Source: Vibrio marisflavi CECT 7928 (GTDB taxonomy: Bacteria > Pseudomonadota > Gammaproteobacteria > Enterobacterales > Vibrionaceae). Taken from it: a DNA stretch of 64,000 nucleotides. The translations under genes were made by a program, and so were the position numbers. The stretch is taken from positions 2,842,289 through 2,906,288 of the forward strand of contig NZ_CAKLDM010000002.1 of the NCBI RefSeq assembly GCF_921294215.1, given 5' to 3'. The notes under the pieces are model-generated. The model saw only the letters and a list, made by a program, of their open reading frames with translations. It ran no database searches and was not told where the DNA came from. Of this stretch, positions 37,710-50,480 are shown piece by piece. Position 1 is the stretch's first letter. Each line of letters begins with the position of its first letter.

Positions 37710-39545
37710 ATGACCTCACTAGCTATTTCTCAACCATCGGATGGTTATCTAACACCGCAATCAATATTAGAAGATGTATTCGGTTATCAAACTTTTCGTG
37801 ACGGACAAAGTGATGTGATTGAATCTGCCATCACAGGTAAAGATAGCTTGGTGATTATGCCGACAGGTGGTGGTAAATCGCTGTGTTATCAAGTGCCCGC
37901 ACTTATTATGGAAGGGCTTACCTTAGTTATTTCGCCGCTTATTTCCCTGATGAAAGATCAGGTCGACCAACTCAAAGCCAGTGGCGTGAAAGCAGAATGT
38001 ATTAACTCAACGCTAAGCAGACAAGAGCTTGTTGAAATATACGCCCGAATGCACGCTGGAGATATAAAGCTCATTTACGTTTCACCTGAGCGGGTACTAA
38101 TGCCAGATTTCATCGAACGCTTGCACCATTTGCCTTTGAGCTTAATTGCTGTTGATGAAGCGCACTGCATCTCTCAGTGGGGGCATGATTTTCGTCCTGA
38201 GTATGCAGCGTTAGGACAGTTAAAAAAATGCTTTGTTAATATACCCGTTATGGCACTCACCGCGACGGCTGATGATGCAACTCGCACTGATATCATTCAT
38301 CGACTGCAACTTGATGAACCTTTTACTCACTTGGGCAGCTTTGATCGCGCGAACATTCGCTATAGCCTAGTAGAAAAGCACAAGCCAGTAAGCCAAGTGG
38401 TTCGCTACCTCGCGACTCAGAAAGGACAATGCGGCATCATATATTGTGGAAGCCGTAAAAAAGTCGAGATGCTCACTGAGAAGCTAAAGAATAATCACCT
38501 GCGAGTCGCGGGTTATCACGCTGGAATGGAAGTGGAAGAGCGCAAGTTGGTTCAGGAGGCGTTCCAAAAAGACGATATTCAAATTGTCGTGGCAACCGTT
38601 GCCTTTGGTATGGGCATCAATAAACCGAACGTTCGGTTCGTTGTCCACTTTGACATTCCGCGTAATATTGAATCTTACTACCAAGAAACAGGTAGGGCAG
38701 GCCGAGACGGCTTGCCAGCTGAAGCGCTCATGTTATTTGATCCAGCCGACATTAACTGGCTAAGAAGAATGTTGGATGAAAAAGAAGAAAGCGATCAAAA
38801 GCGAGTCGAAACACATAAGCTGACCGCAATGGACGCTTTTGCTCAGGCTCAAACATGTAGAAGACAAGTGCTCCTCAATTACTTTGGTGAATACCGTGAA
38901 AAACCGTGTGGCAACTGCGATATTTGCCTCGATCCGCCAAAGCGCTTTGATGCTACGGTTGAAGCGCAAAAAGCCCTTTCATGTGTCTACCGAGTCGGTC
39001 AGAACTTTGGTATTGGTTATGTGGTGGAAGTCATGCGAGGCATGCAAAATATTCGCGTCAGGGATAATCGCCATGATCAGCTGTCTACCTATGGAATAGG
39101 TAAAGAGCATAGCCACGATTACTGGGTGAGTATTTTCCGCCAGTTAATTCACAAAGGCTTACTGAGTCAAAACATCACGCGAAACTCTACACTGCAATTG
39201 ACCGAGGAAGCTCGTCCTTTGCTACGAGGTGACATGGAGATAGAACTTGCCGTACCAAGGTTAGATACTGCAACCAAAACCACTAAACAAGATAAGCTAT
39301 CCAGCAAGAACTACGATAAAAAACTGTTTGCGCTGTTAAGAAAACTGCGTAAATCGATTGCCGATGAAGACGGCTTGCCACCGTATGTGGTGTTTAGTGA
39401 TGCGACTTTGGTTGATATGGCCGAGATACTGCCTACATCATACGGTGAGATGCTTGCGGTGAACGGTGTTGGGCAAGTGAAGCTCGAAAAGTATGCAGAC
39501 CCATTTTTAGATGCAATTCAGGAGTATTTAACCCACTATGGATAA
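37710..39545 (+). CDS. recQ: ATP-dependent DNA helicase RecQ
   Basis: A 611-residue 3'-5' RecQ helicase for recombination and fork repair. Motifs: Walker [17 protein letters not shown] box [18 protein letters not shown], motif [17 protein letters not shown] and motif [14 protein letters not shown]. Zinc cysteines lie in [13 protein letters not shown] and [11 protein letters not shown], and an HRDC domain is at the C-terminus. I chose the ATG at 37710, which gives MTSLAISQ and the family length. The stop overlaps the next start by 8 bp. Confidence 0.96.
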   Translation: MTSLAISQPSDGYLTPQSILEDVFGYQTFRDGQSDVIESAITGKDSLVIMPTGGGKSLCYQVPALIMEGLTLVISPLISLMKDQVDQLKASGVKAECINSTLSRQELVEIYARMHAGDIKLIYVSPERVLMPDFIERLHHLPLSLIAVDEAHCISQWGHDFRPEYAALGQLKKCFVNIPVMALTATADDATRTDIIHRLQLDEPFTHLGSFDRANIRYSLVEKHKPVSQVVRYLATQKGQCGIIYCGSRKKVEMLTEKLKNNHLRVAGYHAGMEVEERKLVQEAFQKDDIQIVVATVAFGMGINKPNVRFVVHFDIPRNIESYYQETGRAGRDGLPAEALMLFDPADINWLRRMLDEKEESDQKRVETHKLTAMDAFAQAQTCRRQVLLNYFGEYREKPCGNCDICLDPPKRFDATVEAQKALSCVYRVGQNFGIGYVVEVMRGMQNIRVRDNRHDQLSTYGIGKEHSHDYWVSIFRQLIHKGLLSQNITRNSTLQLTEEARPLLRGDMEIELAVPRLDTATKTTKQDKLSSKNYDKKLFALLRKLRKSIADEDGLPPYVVFSDATLVDMAEILPTSYGEMLAVNGVGQVKLEKYADPFLDAIQEYLTHYG

Positions 39546-39852
39546 CTCTCAGTATCAGTTTGGCCTCGCGGAATTTATCCCGGAAACAGGCCGTATTATT
39601 CTGCAAACGCCTTCGTTTGACTATGACAGCTTTCCAAAAATGGGAGAGTATCTGGTTGCACTATTGTCTGCGACTATTGTTGAGAAGCAGTCGGATGCTG
39701 ATGTGCATTCGTGGTTGATTGACTTTGAAGATTGCCAGCTATTTTTAAAAGCAGAGCATTATAGCGAGGCTGTGTGGTTTGAAGCGCTGTCTGTTTCTGA
39801 TAGCCAAGAAGAGTTGGAGTTTCTCGCTCAATTATTGCGCCGAGGTATTTAG
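39538..39852 (+). CDS. DUF3630 family protein
   Basis: A 104-residue soluble, acidic protein ([20 protein letters not shown]) with no known catalytic motif; the family is confined to Vibrio and relatives as far as I know. Its ATG overlaps the end of recQ by 8 bp, so it is co-translated with the helicase. The function is unknown. Confidence 0.8.
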   Translation: MDNSQYQFGLAEFIPETGRIILQTPSFDYDSFPKMGEYLVALLSATIVEKQSDADVHSWLIDFEDCQLFLKAEHYSEAVWFEALSVSDSQEELEFLAQLLRRGI

Positions 39853-39869
39853 GTCATAGGCTAACGAAC

Positions 39870-39897
39870 TTGCAGCTCCAATTGGTTAATGTATAAT
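39870..39897 (+). promoter_or_regulatory. promoter of the yhhQ leader
   Basis: TTGCAG (39870-39875) and TATAAT (39892-39897) are 16 bp apart. A transcript from about 39904 would carry an ~80-nt leader including the riboswitch candidate. Confidence 0.6.
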
Positions 39898-39944
39898 CGG
39901 CGGCCGTTTATAATTGTAGGCACATTTATAGATATTGTGTCTGA

Positions 39945-39977
39945 TTGGGTTCCCTCACCCCAAGCCAAGTAAAAAGG
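39945..39977 (+). promoter_or_regulatory. candidate preQ1-I riboswitch controlling yhhQ
   Basis: P1 stem TTGGG/CCCAA (39945-39949 with 39959-39963) closes the 9-nt loop TTCCCTCAC. The A-rich tail CCAAGTAAAAAGG (39965-39977) follows. Loop CCT (39953-39955) can pair with AGG (39975-39977), making an H-type pseudoknot that buries the Shine-Dalgarno AAGG, 6 bp before the yhhQ ATG. This matches the layout of preQ1-I type II riboswitches such as the T. tengcongensis one. Ligand binding would block translation of a queuosine-precursor importer. Confidence 0.75.
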
Positions 39978-39983
39978 TACAAC

Positions 39984-40673
39984 ATGAGTCAATTTACACC
40001 TGCGCAGCAGCGCAAAGCGCTAAGCTATTTAGTTGTATTCCACTTGATCATCATTGCATCAAGTAACTATTTAGTTCAAATCCCATTCACCATCTTTGGT
40101 TTGCACACGACTTGGGGTGCTTTTACATTCCCATTTATCTTTTTGGCGACAGACTTAACCGTACGTATTTTCGGAGCGCCTCTTGCTCGTAAGATTATAT
40201 TTTTGGTGATGTTGCCAGCGTTAGCGGTATCGTACTTCTTGTCAGTGGTATTTTTCCACGGCCAATTCCAAGGCTTTCAACCGTTGTCAGAGTTCAATCT
40301 GTTTGTTGCTCGAATCGCGATTGCCAGCTTTATGGCTTACTTGCTGGGGCAAATTTTAGATGTTCACGTATTTAATCGTCTACGTCAGACGAAAAGCTGG
40401 TGGGTAGCGCCAACGTGTTCGACGATTATTGGCAATGCGTTGGATACTATTTCTTTCTTCACGATTGCTTTTTATAACAGTCCTGATGCTTTTATGGCGC
40501 AGCACTGGAAAGAGATCGCCATGGTGGACTACAGCTTTAAGCTAATTATCAGCCTTGGTCTGTTTGTTCCAATGTATGGCGTGTTACTGAACTATTTGGT
40601 GAAGAAAATTACTGCAGTAAATCCAAACTTTAAAATGGTTGGTTCATCAAACGGTGAAGCTCAGCAATCCTGA
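39984..40673 (+). CDS. yhhQ: queuosine precursor transporter YhhQ
   Basis: A 229-residue, six-helix inner-membrane protein that imports preQ0/preQ1 for tRNA queuosine synthesis. Family features include ASSNYLVQIPF, GAFTFPFIFLATDLTVRIFG and GNALDTISFFTIAFY. The ATG at 39984 is chosen from its AAGG site; upstream in-frame codons lie inside the leader. Its leader folds as a preQ1-type riboswitch, which supports the assignment. Confidence 0.93.
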   Translation: MSQFTPAQQRKALSYLVVFHLIIIASSNYLVQIPFTIFGLHTTWGAFTFPFIFLATDLTVRIFGAPLARKIIFLVMLPALAVSYFLSVVFFHGQFQGFQPLSEFNLFVARIAIASFMAYLLGQILDVHVFNRLRQTKSWWVAPTCSTIIGNALDTISFFTIAFYNSPDAFMAQHWKEIAMVDYSFKLIISLGLFVPMYGVLLNYLVKKITAVNPNFKMVGSSNGEAQQS

Positions 40674-40706
40674 ATTTGTTTAAAAAGACTTTTCGAATAA
40701 AAAAAA

Positions 40707-40734
40707 CCCAATGTGTAAACATCGGGGCTTTTTT
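40707..40734 (+). terminator. terminator of yhhQ
   Basis: An imperfect hairpin CCC-A-ATGT/ACAT-C-GGG is followed by six T, between the convergent yhhQ and gppA genes. Confidence 0.7.
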
Positions 40735-40776
40735 ACTATTCTTAGCTCGTCCTGAAGTGTTGGGCTTTTACCATGG

Positions 40777-42267
40777 TTATTTCGCATTAATTGTAAGCGG
40801 CCAGCCTAAATCAGATTGGCGGTTCGCTTCAATTTCGAGTTCTGCGCTGGTGAGCGGGTTCTCTTCTAGCCATTGTGATGGGATAGAAAGAGTGAGTGAA
40901 TCTTGTTGGTTCTCCAAGTTAAACTCGGGCTCCAGTTCAGGGTTGCGGCGATGAGTTAGCAGCACAGCAAGGCGCAACAGTCTGAGCGCTCGGACTCCGT
41001 TAATGGTAGAAATCGCATGTTGCTCAGGCATAGGTGTCAATTGATCGCGATACCTTTGCACCATATCAGCAAGTAGACGTTTTTGCGCGCGTGTAAAACC
41101 AGGCAGGTCGAGGTTTCTCAATAGATAGGAGCCATGCTCTCCACCTTTCTTAAAGTCGATAGATAAACCAAGTTCATGCAATTTTGCGGCTGCAATCATT
41201 AAGTCAGAGCCTTGTCGCTCTGAAATCCAACAGTTACTGCATTGATTGATTAAACGCTGTGCCACGTTAGCTACTTGCTCAGAATAGTCAGCATCTATCT
41301 GGAAACGAGCCTGAATGCTATTAATTGTGCGGGCTCTGATGTCATTGCAGCGCAGATCATCTGCCATGTCATACACCAGCCCTTCACGTAGAGCTCCGCC
41401 AGCGAGTGTCATCGATTCAATAGAAAACAGCTCAAACACTGCAATCAGAATCGAAAGCCCACTTGGAAAGACTAAAGCTCGCTCAAAAGTTAGACCTTCA
41501 ATATCCAGCTCTTCTAAGTGGTCGGCAAGCATAGCTTGCTTTTGTAGCCTCTTCAGCTTTTTGAGTGTTATGAGTTCATCCATGCCTTGAGCTAGCATAA
41601 TCTCTTGAATAGCTTGCACCGTGCCACTTGCGCCGACACAGGCATCCCAACCAATATCTTTGTAGTTGTCTAAAATAGGTCGGATGGCGTTTTTCGCTGC
41701 ATTGATGGCATTATCAAAGTTGGCTGCGTTTAGCTGCCTATCTTTAAAGAAATTCTCTAGCCATGTGACACAGCCCATTTTTAAACTGGTCAATGCTTTG
41801 GCTTCAAAACCTTCACCAATAATAAGCTCAGTACTCGCGCCGCCGATATCGACAACTAACCTGCGCCCTTGGCCACCAGAGGTATGAGCAACACCTTTGT
41901 AGATAGTCTCTGCCTCTTCTTCACCCGAGATAACCTCGATATCTTTACCTAATATCTCGCTCGCTTTTGCTAAGAACACATCGATATTGGTTGCTGTGCG
42001 AAGTGTCGCAGTACCGACAATTCTAATATTGTCAGTCGATATATCTTGCAGGCGCTCAGCAAATAGGCTCAGACAATCCCAGCCTCTTTGCATTGCCTCA
42101 ATGCTCAATTCGTTGTGTTCATTGAGACCTGCAGCAAGTCGAACTTTGCGCTTGATTTTCGCAATTGTCTGTATGCTGCCATAAACGTGCCGAACCACAA
42201 GCATATGGAAGCTATTCGAGCCTAGATCAATCGCAGCATACAGCGGAGAAGAGACAACGTTACTCAT
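40777..42267 (-). CDS. gppA: guanosine-5'-triphosphate,3'-diphosphate pyrophosphatase
   Basis: A 496-residue Ppx/GppA exopolyphosphatase-family enzyme that converts pppGpp to ppGpp. The ASKHA phosphatase motifs are visible: [16 protein letters not shown] near the N-terminus and [17 protein letters not shown]. An HD-like C-terminal part contains [21 protein letters not shown] chose the ATG at 42267 because [18 protein letters not shown] matches the family; an upstream start would overlap rhlB. It lies 10 bp downstream of rhlB, the conserved rhlB-gppA pair. Confidence 0.95.
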   Translation of the reverse strand: MSNVVSSPLYAAIDLGSNSFHMLVVRHVYGSIQTIAKIKRKVRLAAGLNEHNELSIEAMQRGWDCLSLFAERLQDISTDNIRIVGTATLRTATNIDVFLAKASEILGKDIEVISGEEEAETIYKGVAHTSGGQGRRLVVDIGGASTELIIGEGFEAKALTSLKMGCVTWLENFFKDRQLNAANFDNAINAAKNAIRPILDNYKDIGWDACVGASGTVQAIQEIMLAQGMDELITLKKLKRLQKQAMLADHLEELDIEGLTFERALVFPSGLSILIAVFELFSIESMTLAGGALREGLVYDMADDLRCNDIRARTINSIQARFQIDADYSEQVANVAQRLINQCSNCWISERQGSDLMIAAAKLHELGLSIDFKKGGEHGSYLLRNLDLPGFTRAQKRLLADMVQRYRDQLTPMPEQHAISTINGVRALRLLRLAVLLTHRRNPELEPEFNLENQQDSLTLSIPSQWLEENPLTSAELEIEANRQSDLGWPLTINAK

Positions 42268-42277
42268 AGGTAGACTA

Positions 42278-43579
42278 CTAATCCTTGTTTTGTCTTGGTT
42301 GGCGAGGTCGACGATTATTCGACTTCTTGTTTCCTGAACGTGTACCACCTGTGTTAGTTCGACGTGATTGACCATTGCGAGAGCGCATGCGAATTGGTGC
42401 AGGCAGATCTTCAATCAATGCTGTTGGGTCATAGTCGGAAACTGGGATCGCGTGTTCAATGTACTCTTCGATTGACGGTAAGTTAATCGCGTACTCTTCG
42501 CAGGCAAAGCTAATAGAGTGACCGCTTGCGCCGGCACGTCCTGTACGGCCAATTCGGTGTACGTAATCTTCACAGTCGTCAGGGAGATCGTAGTTAAAGA
42601 CATGTGTCACTTGTGGGATGTGTAGGCCTCGAGCAGCAACATCGGTCGCAACCAAAATATCCACATCACCTTGAGTAAACTGCTCTAAGATTTTTTCACG
42701 TTTTTTCTGTGGTACATCACCAGTCAATAGACCTACGCGCAGTTTGTCAGCAGCAAGGTGGCCCCAGATGAGTTCGCATTTTTGCTTTGTGTTAGCAAAA
42801 ACAATCGCGCGATCTGGCCAGTCTTCTTCAATCAGGGTTTGTAGCAGTGCCATCTTGTGCTGATTAGAAGGGTAGAACAGCTCTTCTTGGATGCGGTGAC
42901 CAGTCTTTTGCTCTGGCTCAACAACGATGTGCTCTGGGTTGTGCATATGCTCAAAGGCTAGTTCTTGAACGCGATAAGATAGCGTTGCTGAGAACAACAT
43001 GTTCAAGCGCTCTTTTGGCTCAGGCATACGTCTGAATAGGAAACGGATATCCTTGATAAAGCCTAAATCGAACATGCGATCAGCTTCATCTAATACAACA
43101 GCTTCAATGTTATTTAGGCTAAAGACACGTTGCTTATAGAAGTCGATAATGCGACCAGTTGTACCAATTACAACATCTACACCGGCTTCTAAGATAGCTT
43201 TTTGTTTGTCATAACTCTCACCGCCGTAGGCAAGCGCAGTTTTGATACCGGTGCTTTCAACAAGCGGCAATGCATCTTTATGAATCTGGATGGCAAGCTC
43301 TCGCGTTGGTGCCATAATTATTGCACGAGGTTGCTTACTGTTTTTTTCTTCCTTGGCGTTATTAAGCAAATGGTTGAAGGTGGCAGTAAGAAACGCGAGC
43401 GTTTTACCTGTCCCTGTTTGGGCTTGGCCTGCAATGTCTTGGCCGGCGAGCAGTACCGGCAACGCTAAGGCTTGGATCGGGGTACAAAATTCGAACCCTT
43501 TTTTCTCCAATCCTTCAACAACTTGGGCGTTTAGTCCCAAATCAGCGAACTTTTGCTCTGTGATATGCGTCTTTTTCAT
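42278..43579 (-). CDS. rhlB: ATP-dependent RNA helicase RhlB
   Basis: A 433-residue DEAD-box helicase, the RNA-unwinding component of the RNase E degradosome. Q motif [14 protein letters not shown], Walker [19 protein letters not shown] box [27 protein letters not shown] and [10 protein letters not shown] are all present. The basic C-terminal tail ([16 protein letters not shown]) is Arg-rich. It is divergent from trxA and is followed by gppA. Confidence 0.96.
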   Translation of the reverse strand: MKKTHITEQKFADLGLNAQVVEGLEKKGFEFCTPIQALALPVLLAGQDIAGQAQTGTGKTLAFLTATFNHLLNNAKEEKNSKQPRAIIMAPTRELAIQIHKDALPLVESTGIKTALAYGGESYDKQKAILEAGVDVVIGTTGRIIDFYKQRVFSLNNIEAVVLDEADRMFDLGFIKDIRFLFRRMPEPKERLNMLFSATLSYRVQELAFEHMHNPEHIVVEPEQKTGHRIQEELFYPSNQHKMALLQTLIEEDWPDRAIVFANTKQKCELIWGHLAADKLRVGLLTGDVPQKKREKILEQFTQGDVDILVATDVAARGLHIPQVTHVFNYDLPDDCEDYVHRIGRTGRAGASGHSISFACEEYAINLPSIEEYIEHAIPVSDYDPTALIEDLPAPIRMRSRNGQSRRTNTGGTRSGNKKSNNRRPRQPRQNKD

Positions 43580-43746
43580 CTCTATAGAATATCAGCTTAA
43601 GCTTGCAATACGAAAGTAAATACATTCCAATAGGGCATCTATTTAATGCTTATAAACCAAACAACCTTGTTAATGTGACCGAAAATGGTATTGCTAGGTC
43701 GTTTGATATACTAAAGCTAGACCAAGAAAAAACATTGGAGTCGAAG

Positions 43747-44073
43747 ATGAGCGATAAGATTTTGCAGCTGACCGATGCGGGTTTTGAAGACGATGTCATC
43801 AAAGCTGCAGGCCCTGTTCTTGTTGACTTTTGGGCAGAGTGGTGTGGCCCTTGTAAGATGATTGCACCTATTCTGGATGAAATTTCTGATGAGTATGAAG
43901 GTAAACTTACCATCGGTAAATTGAACATCGATCAAAATGCAGAGACGCCACCAAAGTATGGCATCCGTGGCATTCCTACTTTATTGCTATTTAAGGATGG
44001 CGAAGTTGCGGCAACTAAAGTTGGTGCACTTTCTAAAACTCAGCTAAAAGAGTTTTTAGACGCAAACCTTTAA
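43747..44073 (+). CDS. trxA: thioredoxin 1
   Basis: A 108-residue cytoplasmic thiol-disulfide reductant. The active site WCGPC has C33 and C36, with cis-Pro in [12 protein letters not shown] chose the ATG at 43747 ([10 protein letters not shown]), preceded by GGAG. Upstream in-frame residues do not match the family. It is divergent from rhlB and followed by its own terminator before rho, the classic order. Confidence 0.97.
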   Translation: MSDKILQLTDAGFEDDVIKAAGPVLVDFWAEWCGPCKMIAPILDEISDEYEGKLTIGKLNIDQNAETPPKYGIRGIPTLLLFKDGEVAATKVGALSKTQLKEFLDANL

Positions 44074-44086
44074 GTCGCTCAAAAAT

Positions 44087-44117
44087 ACCGTGCAGTTCAA
44101 AATGCACGGTTTTATTT
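44087..44117 (+). terminator. terminator of trxA
   Basis: The 8-bp stem ACCGTGCA/TGCACGGT with loop GTTCAAAA is followed by a T-rich run. Confidence 0.9.
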
Positions 44118-44271
44118 TTGAACTACAACAAAACCTAGACTAGTCTGTAAATTAGTGATAGTTTATCGCACGTTAAATAAACAAGCGTTCACTTCTTGGT
44201 CAATCCATAGACCAAATTCCATCTTAACTTAACCAACAGATCCTATTTTGACTAAACAAGCATCCACCACA

Positions 44272-45531
44272 ATGAATCTAACAGAACTGAAAAACAGAGC
44301 TGTATCTGATCTTGTAAAACTAGGCGAAAGTCTAGGACTAGAAAACCTCGCCCGTCTAAGAAAACAAGACATCATCTTTTCCATCTTAAAAGCACACGCG
44401 AAAAGTGGAGAAGACATTTTCGGTGACGGTGTTTTAGAAATTCTTCAAGATGGTTTCGGGTTTTTACGTAGTGCGGACAGCTCTTATTTAGCTGGGCCGG
44501 ATGATATCTATGTATCACCAAGCCAAATTCGCCGCTTTAACCTACGTACTGGTGATTCAATTGCTGGTAAAATTCGTCCACCAAAAGATGGTGAGCGCTA
44601 TTTTGCGTTATTGAAAGTCAATACAGTTAACGATGATAAACCAGACAACGCTCGTAATAAGATTTTATTTGAGAACTTAACGCCACTGCATGCCAACGAA
44701 AGAATGGTAATGGAGCGTGGTAACGGTTCAACAGAAGATATTACGGCTCGTGTTCTGGACTTGGCTTCACCAATTGGTAAAGGCCAACGTGGATTGATTG
44801 TTGCTCCGCCAAAAGCGGGTAAGACAATGTTGCTACAAAACATTGCACAAAGCATTGCACACAACCACCCTGAATGTGAGTTGATGGTATTGCTTATCGA
44901 TGAGCGCCCAGAAGAAGTAACAGAAATGCAACGCCTTGTAAAAGGTGAGGTTGTAGCATCAACGTTTGATGAGCCAGCTTCTCGCCACGTACAAGTTGCA
45001 GAGATGGTTATTGAAAAAGCCAAGCGCTTGGTTGAGCATAAGAAAGATGTGGTTATCTTATTAGACTCTATCACTCGTCTAGCTCGTGCATACAACACTG
45101 TAGTTCCTTCTTCAGGCAAGGTACTGACTGGTGGTGTTGATGCAAATGCACTACATCGTCCAAAGCGCTTCTTCGGTGCTGCGCGTAACGTAGAAGAAGG
45201 TGGTAGCTTGACTATCATTGCAACAGCGCTTGTTGATACTGGTTCTAAGATGGATGAAGTAATCTACGAAGAATTTAAAGGTACAGGTAACATGGAACTG
45301 CACCTAAACCGTAAGATTGCTGAAAAACGTGTATTCCCAGCGATTGACTTCAACCGTAGTGGTACTCGTCGTGAAGAGCTACTGACAAAACCAGACGAAT
45401 TACAGAAGATGTGGATTCTTCGCAAGATTGTTCACCCAATGGGTGAAATCGATGCAATGGAATTCCTCATCGATAAATTGGCGATGACCAAAACAAACGA
45501 CGAGTTCTTTGATGCCATGCGCAGACAATAG
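44272..45531 (+). CDS. rho: transcription termination factor Rho
   Basis: A 419-residue hexameric RNA-dependent ATPase, the same length as E. coli Rho and almost collinear with it. RNA-binding OB fold has [20 protein letters not shown], Walker A is APPKAGKT, the Walker B region is [17 protein letters not shown] and the Q-loop is near [20 protein letters not shown] chose the ATG at 44272 (MNLTELKN), preceded by no strong ribosome site. In E. coli the rho leader mediates autogenous termination; the ~150-nt leader here could do so too. Confidence 0.98.
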   Translation: MNLTELKNRAVSDLVKLGESLGLENLARLRKQDIIFSILKAHAKSGEDIFGDGVLEILQDGFGFLRSADSSYLAGPDDIYVSPSQIRRFNLRTGDSIAGKIRPPKDGERYFALLKVNTVNDDKPDNARNKILFENLTPLHANERMVMERGNGSTEDITARVLDLASPIGKGQRGLIVAPPKAGKTMLLQNIAQSIAHNHPECELMVLLIDERPEEVTEMQRLVKGEVVASTFDEPASRHVQVAEMVIEKAKRLVEHKKDVVILLDSITRLARAYNTVVPSSGKVLTGGVDANALHRPKRFFGAARNVEEGGSLTIIATALVDTGSKMDEVIYEEFKGTGNMELHLNRKIAEKRVFPAIDFNRSGTRREELLTKPDELQKMWILRKIVHPMGEIDAMEFLIDKLAMTKTNDEFFDAMRRQ

Positions 45532-45551
45532 TCGTTAGAAAGAATATAAGG

Positions 45552-45582
45552 GCGCTATCTCATTATGAGGTGGCGCTTTTTT
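45552..45582 (+). terminator. terminator of rho
   Basis: The stem GCGCTATCTCA/TGAGGTGGCGC (two G-U pairs) with a TTA loop is followed by six T. Confidence 0.88.
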
Positions 45583-45684
45583 GTTTCTGGGCATTTGTTA
45601 TTCAATAGCGCTCACAGTAAAACACTCGCTGCCTGTGCAGAGTTTGCTATACTGCGCTCAGTTTTTGCAATGAATTAAAGGCTT

Positions 45685-47151
45685 ATGAGTTTTAAGGATT
45701 TACGAGATTTTATCGACTTGTTGGAAAAACAAGGGCAGCTAAAACGCATAACTCATCCTGTCGATCCTCATTACGAGATGACAGAAATCAGCGATCGTAC
45801 GCTAAGGGCGAAAGGTCCTGCATTATTGTTCGAAAATCCGATTGGCTACGATATTCCCGTTTTGACCAATTTATTTGGTACACCTGAGCGTGTTGCTCTT
45901 GGTATGGGAAGAAATGATGTGCTTGAGCTTCGAGAAGTCGGCAAACTTCTCGCTTATCTTAAAGAACCAGAGCCACCGAAAGGCTTTAAAGATGCCATAG
46001 ATAAGTTACCTGTTTTCAAACAAGTGCTAAATATGCCTGCTAAGCGACTGCGTAAAGCTGCGTGCCAAGACATAGTCTGGCAAGGCGACGAAGTCGATCT
46101 AGACAAAATTCCTGTGATGAGCTGTTGGTCCGATGATGTTGCGCCACTGCTGACGTGGGGGCTAACCATCACTAAAGGACCACACAAGAAAAGGCAAAAC
46201 CTTGGTATTTACCGCCAGCAAAAACTAGGTAAGAACAAGGTGATCATGCGCTGGCTTGCTCATCGAGGTGGCGCTTTGGATCTTAAAGACTGGATGGAAA
46301 CCAATCCGGGTGAACCGTTTCCTGTGTCAGTGGCTTATGGTGCAGATCCTGCGACCATATTGGGTGCAGTTACTCCGGTGCCAGATACATTGTCTGAATA
46401 CGCTTTTGCAGGTTTATTGCGTGGCAGTAAAACTGAAGTCGTTAAATCTGTAAGTAATGACTTGGAAGTGCCAGCCAGCGCAGAAATCGTGATGGAAGGA
46501 TATATCGATCCGGAAGAGTTCGCTGATGAAGGCCCATACGGTGATCATACGGGGTATTACAATGAGAAAGAAAAACACCACGTGTTTACTATTACTCACA
46601 TCACGATGCGCAAAAAGCCGATTTATCACAGCACTTATACTGGCCGTCCACCTGATGAGCCTGCGGTATTAGGTGTTGCACTTAACGAAGTGTTTGTACC
46701 TATATTGCAAAAGCAGTTCCCAGAAATTGTTGATTTTTATCTGCCACCAGAAGGCTGTTCGTATCGAATGGCTGTGGTTACGATGAAAAAGCAATATCCT
46801 GGTCATGCCAAACGAGTCATGATGGGAGTTTGGTCTTTCTTACGTCAGTTCATGTATACCAAGTTTGTCATTGTATGCGATGAAGACGTCAATGCGCGTG
46901 ATTGGAATGACGTGATTTGGGCTATTACTACTCGTATGGACCCAGCTCGCGATACCGTAATGATAGAGAATACTCCGATTGATTCACTCGACTTTGCTTC
47001 GCCAGTTGTTGGTCTAGGTTCTAAAATGGGATTAGACGCGACAAATAAACTACCTGGTGAAACTCAACGAGAGTGGGGTATTCCAATCGAGAAAGACCCA
47101 GAATTAGTCGCAAGAATTGATAAAATCTGGCAAGAGCTAGATATTGTATAA
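45685..47151 (+). CDS. ubiD: 4-hydroxy-3-polyprenylbenzoate decarboxylase
   Basis: A 488-residue prenylated-FMN-dependent decarboxylase in ubiquinone synthesis. It begins [20 protein letters not shown]. Family motifs include [35 protein letters not shown] (which contains the catalytic Glu region), and [20 protein letters not shown]. It is upstream of fre, as in E. coli ubiD-fre, with a 127-bp spacer. Confidence 0.97.
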   Translation: MSFKDLRDFIDLLEKQGQLKRITHPVDPHYEMTEISDRTLRAKGPALLFENPIGYDIPVLTNLFGTPERVALGMGRNDVLELREVGKLLAYLKEPEPPKGFKDAIDKLPVFKQVLNMPAKRLRKAACQDIVWQGDEVDLDKIPVMSCWSDDVAPLLTWGLTITKGPHKKRQNLGIYRQQKLGKNKVIMRWLAHRGGALDLKDWMETNPGEPFPVSVAYGADPATILGAVTPVPDTLSEYAFAGLLRGSKTEVVKSVSNDLEVPASAEIVMEGYIDPEEFADEGPYGDHTGYYNEKEKHHVFTITHITMRKKPIYHSTYTGRPPDEPAVLGVALNEVFVPILQKQFPEIVDFYLPPEGCSYRMAVVTMKKQYPGHAKRVMMGVWSFLRQFMYTKFVIVCDEDVNARDWNDVIWAITTRMDPARDTVMIENTPIDSLDFASPVVGLGSKMGLDATNKLPGETQREWGIPIEKDPELVARIDKIWQELDIV

Positions 47152-47278
47152 GTGAAGTCAGCCTGAAATGGTATGAGTCATTTATATTGAAAACTATAAA
47201 GAGAAGTAAAAAGGTAGGTGTTTGTGTATTTGAGCATCATCTACCGAAGCTTACAAAGTCGTAAGCCCGAGGAAAGAA

Positions 47279-47992
47279 ATGTCTATTAATTGCAAAGTAA
47301 AGTCTATCCAGCAGTTAGCTTGTAACACTTATCAGATATTGCTGCACCCAGAAGCGCCTGTAGAGTTCAAAGCTGGACAATATTTGATGGTTGAAATGGG
47401 TGAAAAGGATAAGCGACCTTTTTCAATCGCAAGCAGCCCTTGCCGTCATCAAGGTGAGTTAGAACTTCATATCGGTGCTTTTGAGCACAATACGTATGCA
47501 ATAGAAGTTGTTGAGAAGATGCAACAAGCTCTAGCAAACAATAGTGATATCGTAATCGATGCACCGCATGGCGAGGCATGGATTCGAGAGGAAAGCGAAC
47601 ATCCACTATTACTTATAGCGGGTGGAACAGGCTTTAGTTATGTGCGGTCTATACTTGACCATTGCATCAGTCAAAACAAGCACAACCCAATTTATCTATA
47701 TTGGGGTGCTAAAAATCAAAATCAGCTTTATGCGATTGAAGAGTTGAAAAACATCTCCGCGCAACACAGCAATGTGCACTTCATACCCGTGATTGAAGAT
47801 ATGAATAGTGAATGGGCTGGTAAGGTCGGCAATGTATTGCAAGCTATAAGTGAGGACTTTGAATCTCTAAGCGATTTCGATATCTATATTGCTGGTCGAT
47901 TTGAAATGGCTGGAGCGGCAAGAGAGCTGTTCACGCAGAACAAGCAAGCAAATAGTGATCGTATGTACGCAGACGCGTTTGCATTCATTTAG
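47279..47992 (+). CDS. fre: NAD(P)H-flavin reductase
   Basis: A 237-residue flavin reductase (Fre/LuxG type) that makes free reduced flavin for ferric reduction and other uses. The flavin/FAD-binding segment [10 protein letters not shown] and the NAD-binding [16 protein letters not shown] are intact, with a family C-terminus (YADAFAFI). A GAGGAAAG site precedes the ATG. It is downstream of ubiD. In luminous vibrios the related LuxG supports luciferase, but no lux genes are near. Confidence 0.95.
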   Translation: MSINCKVKSIQQLACNTYQILLHPEAPVEFKAGQYLMVEMGEKDKRPFSIASSPCRHQGELELHIGAFEHNTYAIEVVEKMQQALANNSDIVIDAPHGEAWIREESEHPLLLIAGGTGFSYVRSILDHCISQNKHNPIYLYWGAKNQNQLYAIEELKNISAQHSNVHFIPVIEDMNSEWAGKVGNVLQAISEDFESLSDFDIYIAGRFEMAGAARELFTQNKQANSDRMYADAFAFI

Positions 47993-48212
47993 TTATAAAA
48001 CGAGCTCTTTTTGTTCTCTGGTGTGGCGTTTTGATGGAACTATCGCCAATTGAAATTTAATTGCTAAATTTCTTCAAAAAGAGCTTGCGCTTCTAATCTA
48101 TCTCCCTATAATGCCCCCTCGCTGACACGGGATGGCTTCAAACAAAGCAATCAACGAGTTAGCAAGGTCTACTAGCTAAGCCAAGTGCTTAAAAAAGTTT
48201 TGAAAAAAGTGG

Positions 48213-48240
48213 TTGACACTAAAACTTAAATCGCTAGAAT
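48213..48240 (+). promoter_or_regulatory. rrn P1-type promoter
   Basis: TTGACA (48213-48218) and TAGAAT (48235-48240) are 16 bp apart. An A/T-rich UP-like region lies upstream and a GC-rich discriminator (GGCCGTCCGC) downstream, as in stringent, ppGpp-sensitive rRNA promoters. Confidence 0.85.
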
Positions 48241-48250
48241 GGCCGTCCGC

Positions 48251-48286
48251 TTTGAGATGAACTTCAAAGCATTGCTCTTTAACAAT
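48251..48286 (+). promoter_or_regulatory. rrn leader antitermination boxB/boxA
   Basis: A small hairpin CTTTGAGATGAACTTCAAAG (boxB-like) is followed by TGCTCTTTAACAAT (boxA, 48273-48286). These load the Nus antitermination complex on the rRNA transcript. A second boxA copy precedes 23S at 50562-50575. Confidence 0.85.
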
Positions 48287-48456
48287 ATAAACCTATCAAT
48301 CTGTGTGGGCACTCGTTGATGATAATCAAATTAGATACTTCGGTATCAAATTAGGTTTCAATGAACTGAGTGACCAATTCAAGTCTTCGGACTTGGCACA
48401 GTCAATTCAAACATTACTTATGTAATGTTCAGTATTCATTGAGCCGACAAAATCTT

Positions 48457-50001
<1,545 letters not shown>

Positions 50002-50091
50002 TACGAAAGATTATTGCGATGAGTGTTCACACAGATTGATGGTTTATAAAGATTAAAGAGATGTTGAATGTTCCCAAACATTCAATCCAGT

Positions 50092-50167
50092 GTCCCGTTC
50101 GTCTAGAGGCCTAGGACACCGCCCTTTCACGGCGGTAACAGGGGTTCGACTCCCCTACGGGATACCA
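50092..50167 (+). tRNA. tRNA-Glu (TTC)
   Basis: 76-nt spacer tRNA starting GTCCCGTTCGTC with encoded CCA; loop CTTTCAC gives anticodon TTC. Confidence 0.98.
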
Positions 50168-50169
50168 TT

Positions 50170-50245
50170 GGGTCGTTAGCTCAGTTGGTAGAGCAGTTGA
50201 CTTTTAATCAATTGGTCGCAGGTTCGAATCCTGCACGACCCACCA
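50170..50245 (+). tRNA. tRNA-Lys (TTT)
   Basis: 76-nt spacer tRNA starting GGGTCGTTAGC; loop CTTTTAA gives anticodon TTT. It follows tRNA-Glu by 2 bp. Confidence 0.98.
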
Positions 50246-50289
50246 TTTCAAGAATTTGAATCTACTTTTTAAAGTGGAAACGAATAAAT

Positions 50290-50365
50290 GGGGCTATAGC
50301 TCAGCTGGGAGAGCGCCTGCCTTGCACGCAGGAGGTCAGCAGTTCGATCCTGCTTAGCTCCACCA
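50290..50365 (+). tRNA. tRNA-Ala (TGC)
   Basis: 76-nt spacer tRNA starting GGGGCTATAGC; loop CTTGCAC gives anticodon TGC. Confidence 0.98.
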
Positions 50366-50404
50366 TCTTGAAACGTTCTACCACAAGAACGAAAAAACGA
50401 ATGT

Positions 50405-50480
50405 GGGCGATTAGCTCAGTTGGGAGAGCACCTGCCTTACAAGCAGGGGGTCACTGGTTCGAGCCCGGTATCGCCCACCA
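50405..50480 (+). tRNA. tRNA-Val (TAC)
   Basis: 76-nt spacer tRNA starting GGGCGATTAGC; loop CTTACAA gives anticodon TAC. The Glu-Lys-Ala-Val spacer set is typical of one class of Vibrio rrn operons. Confidence 0.98.
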
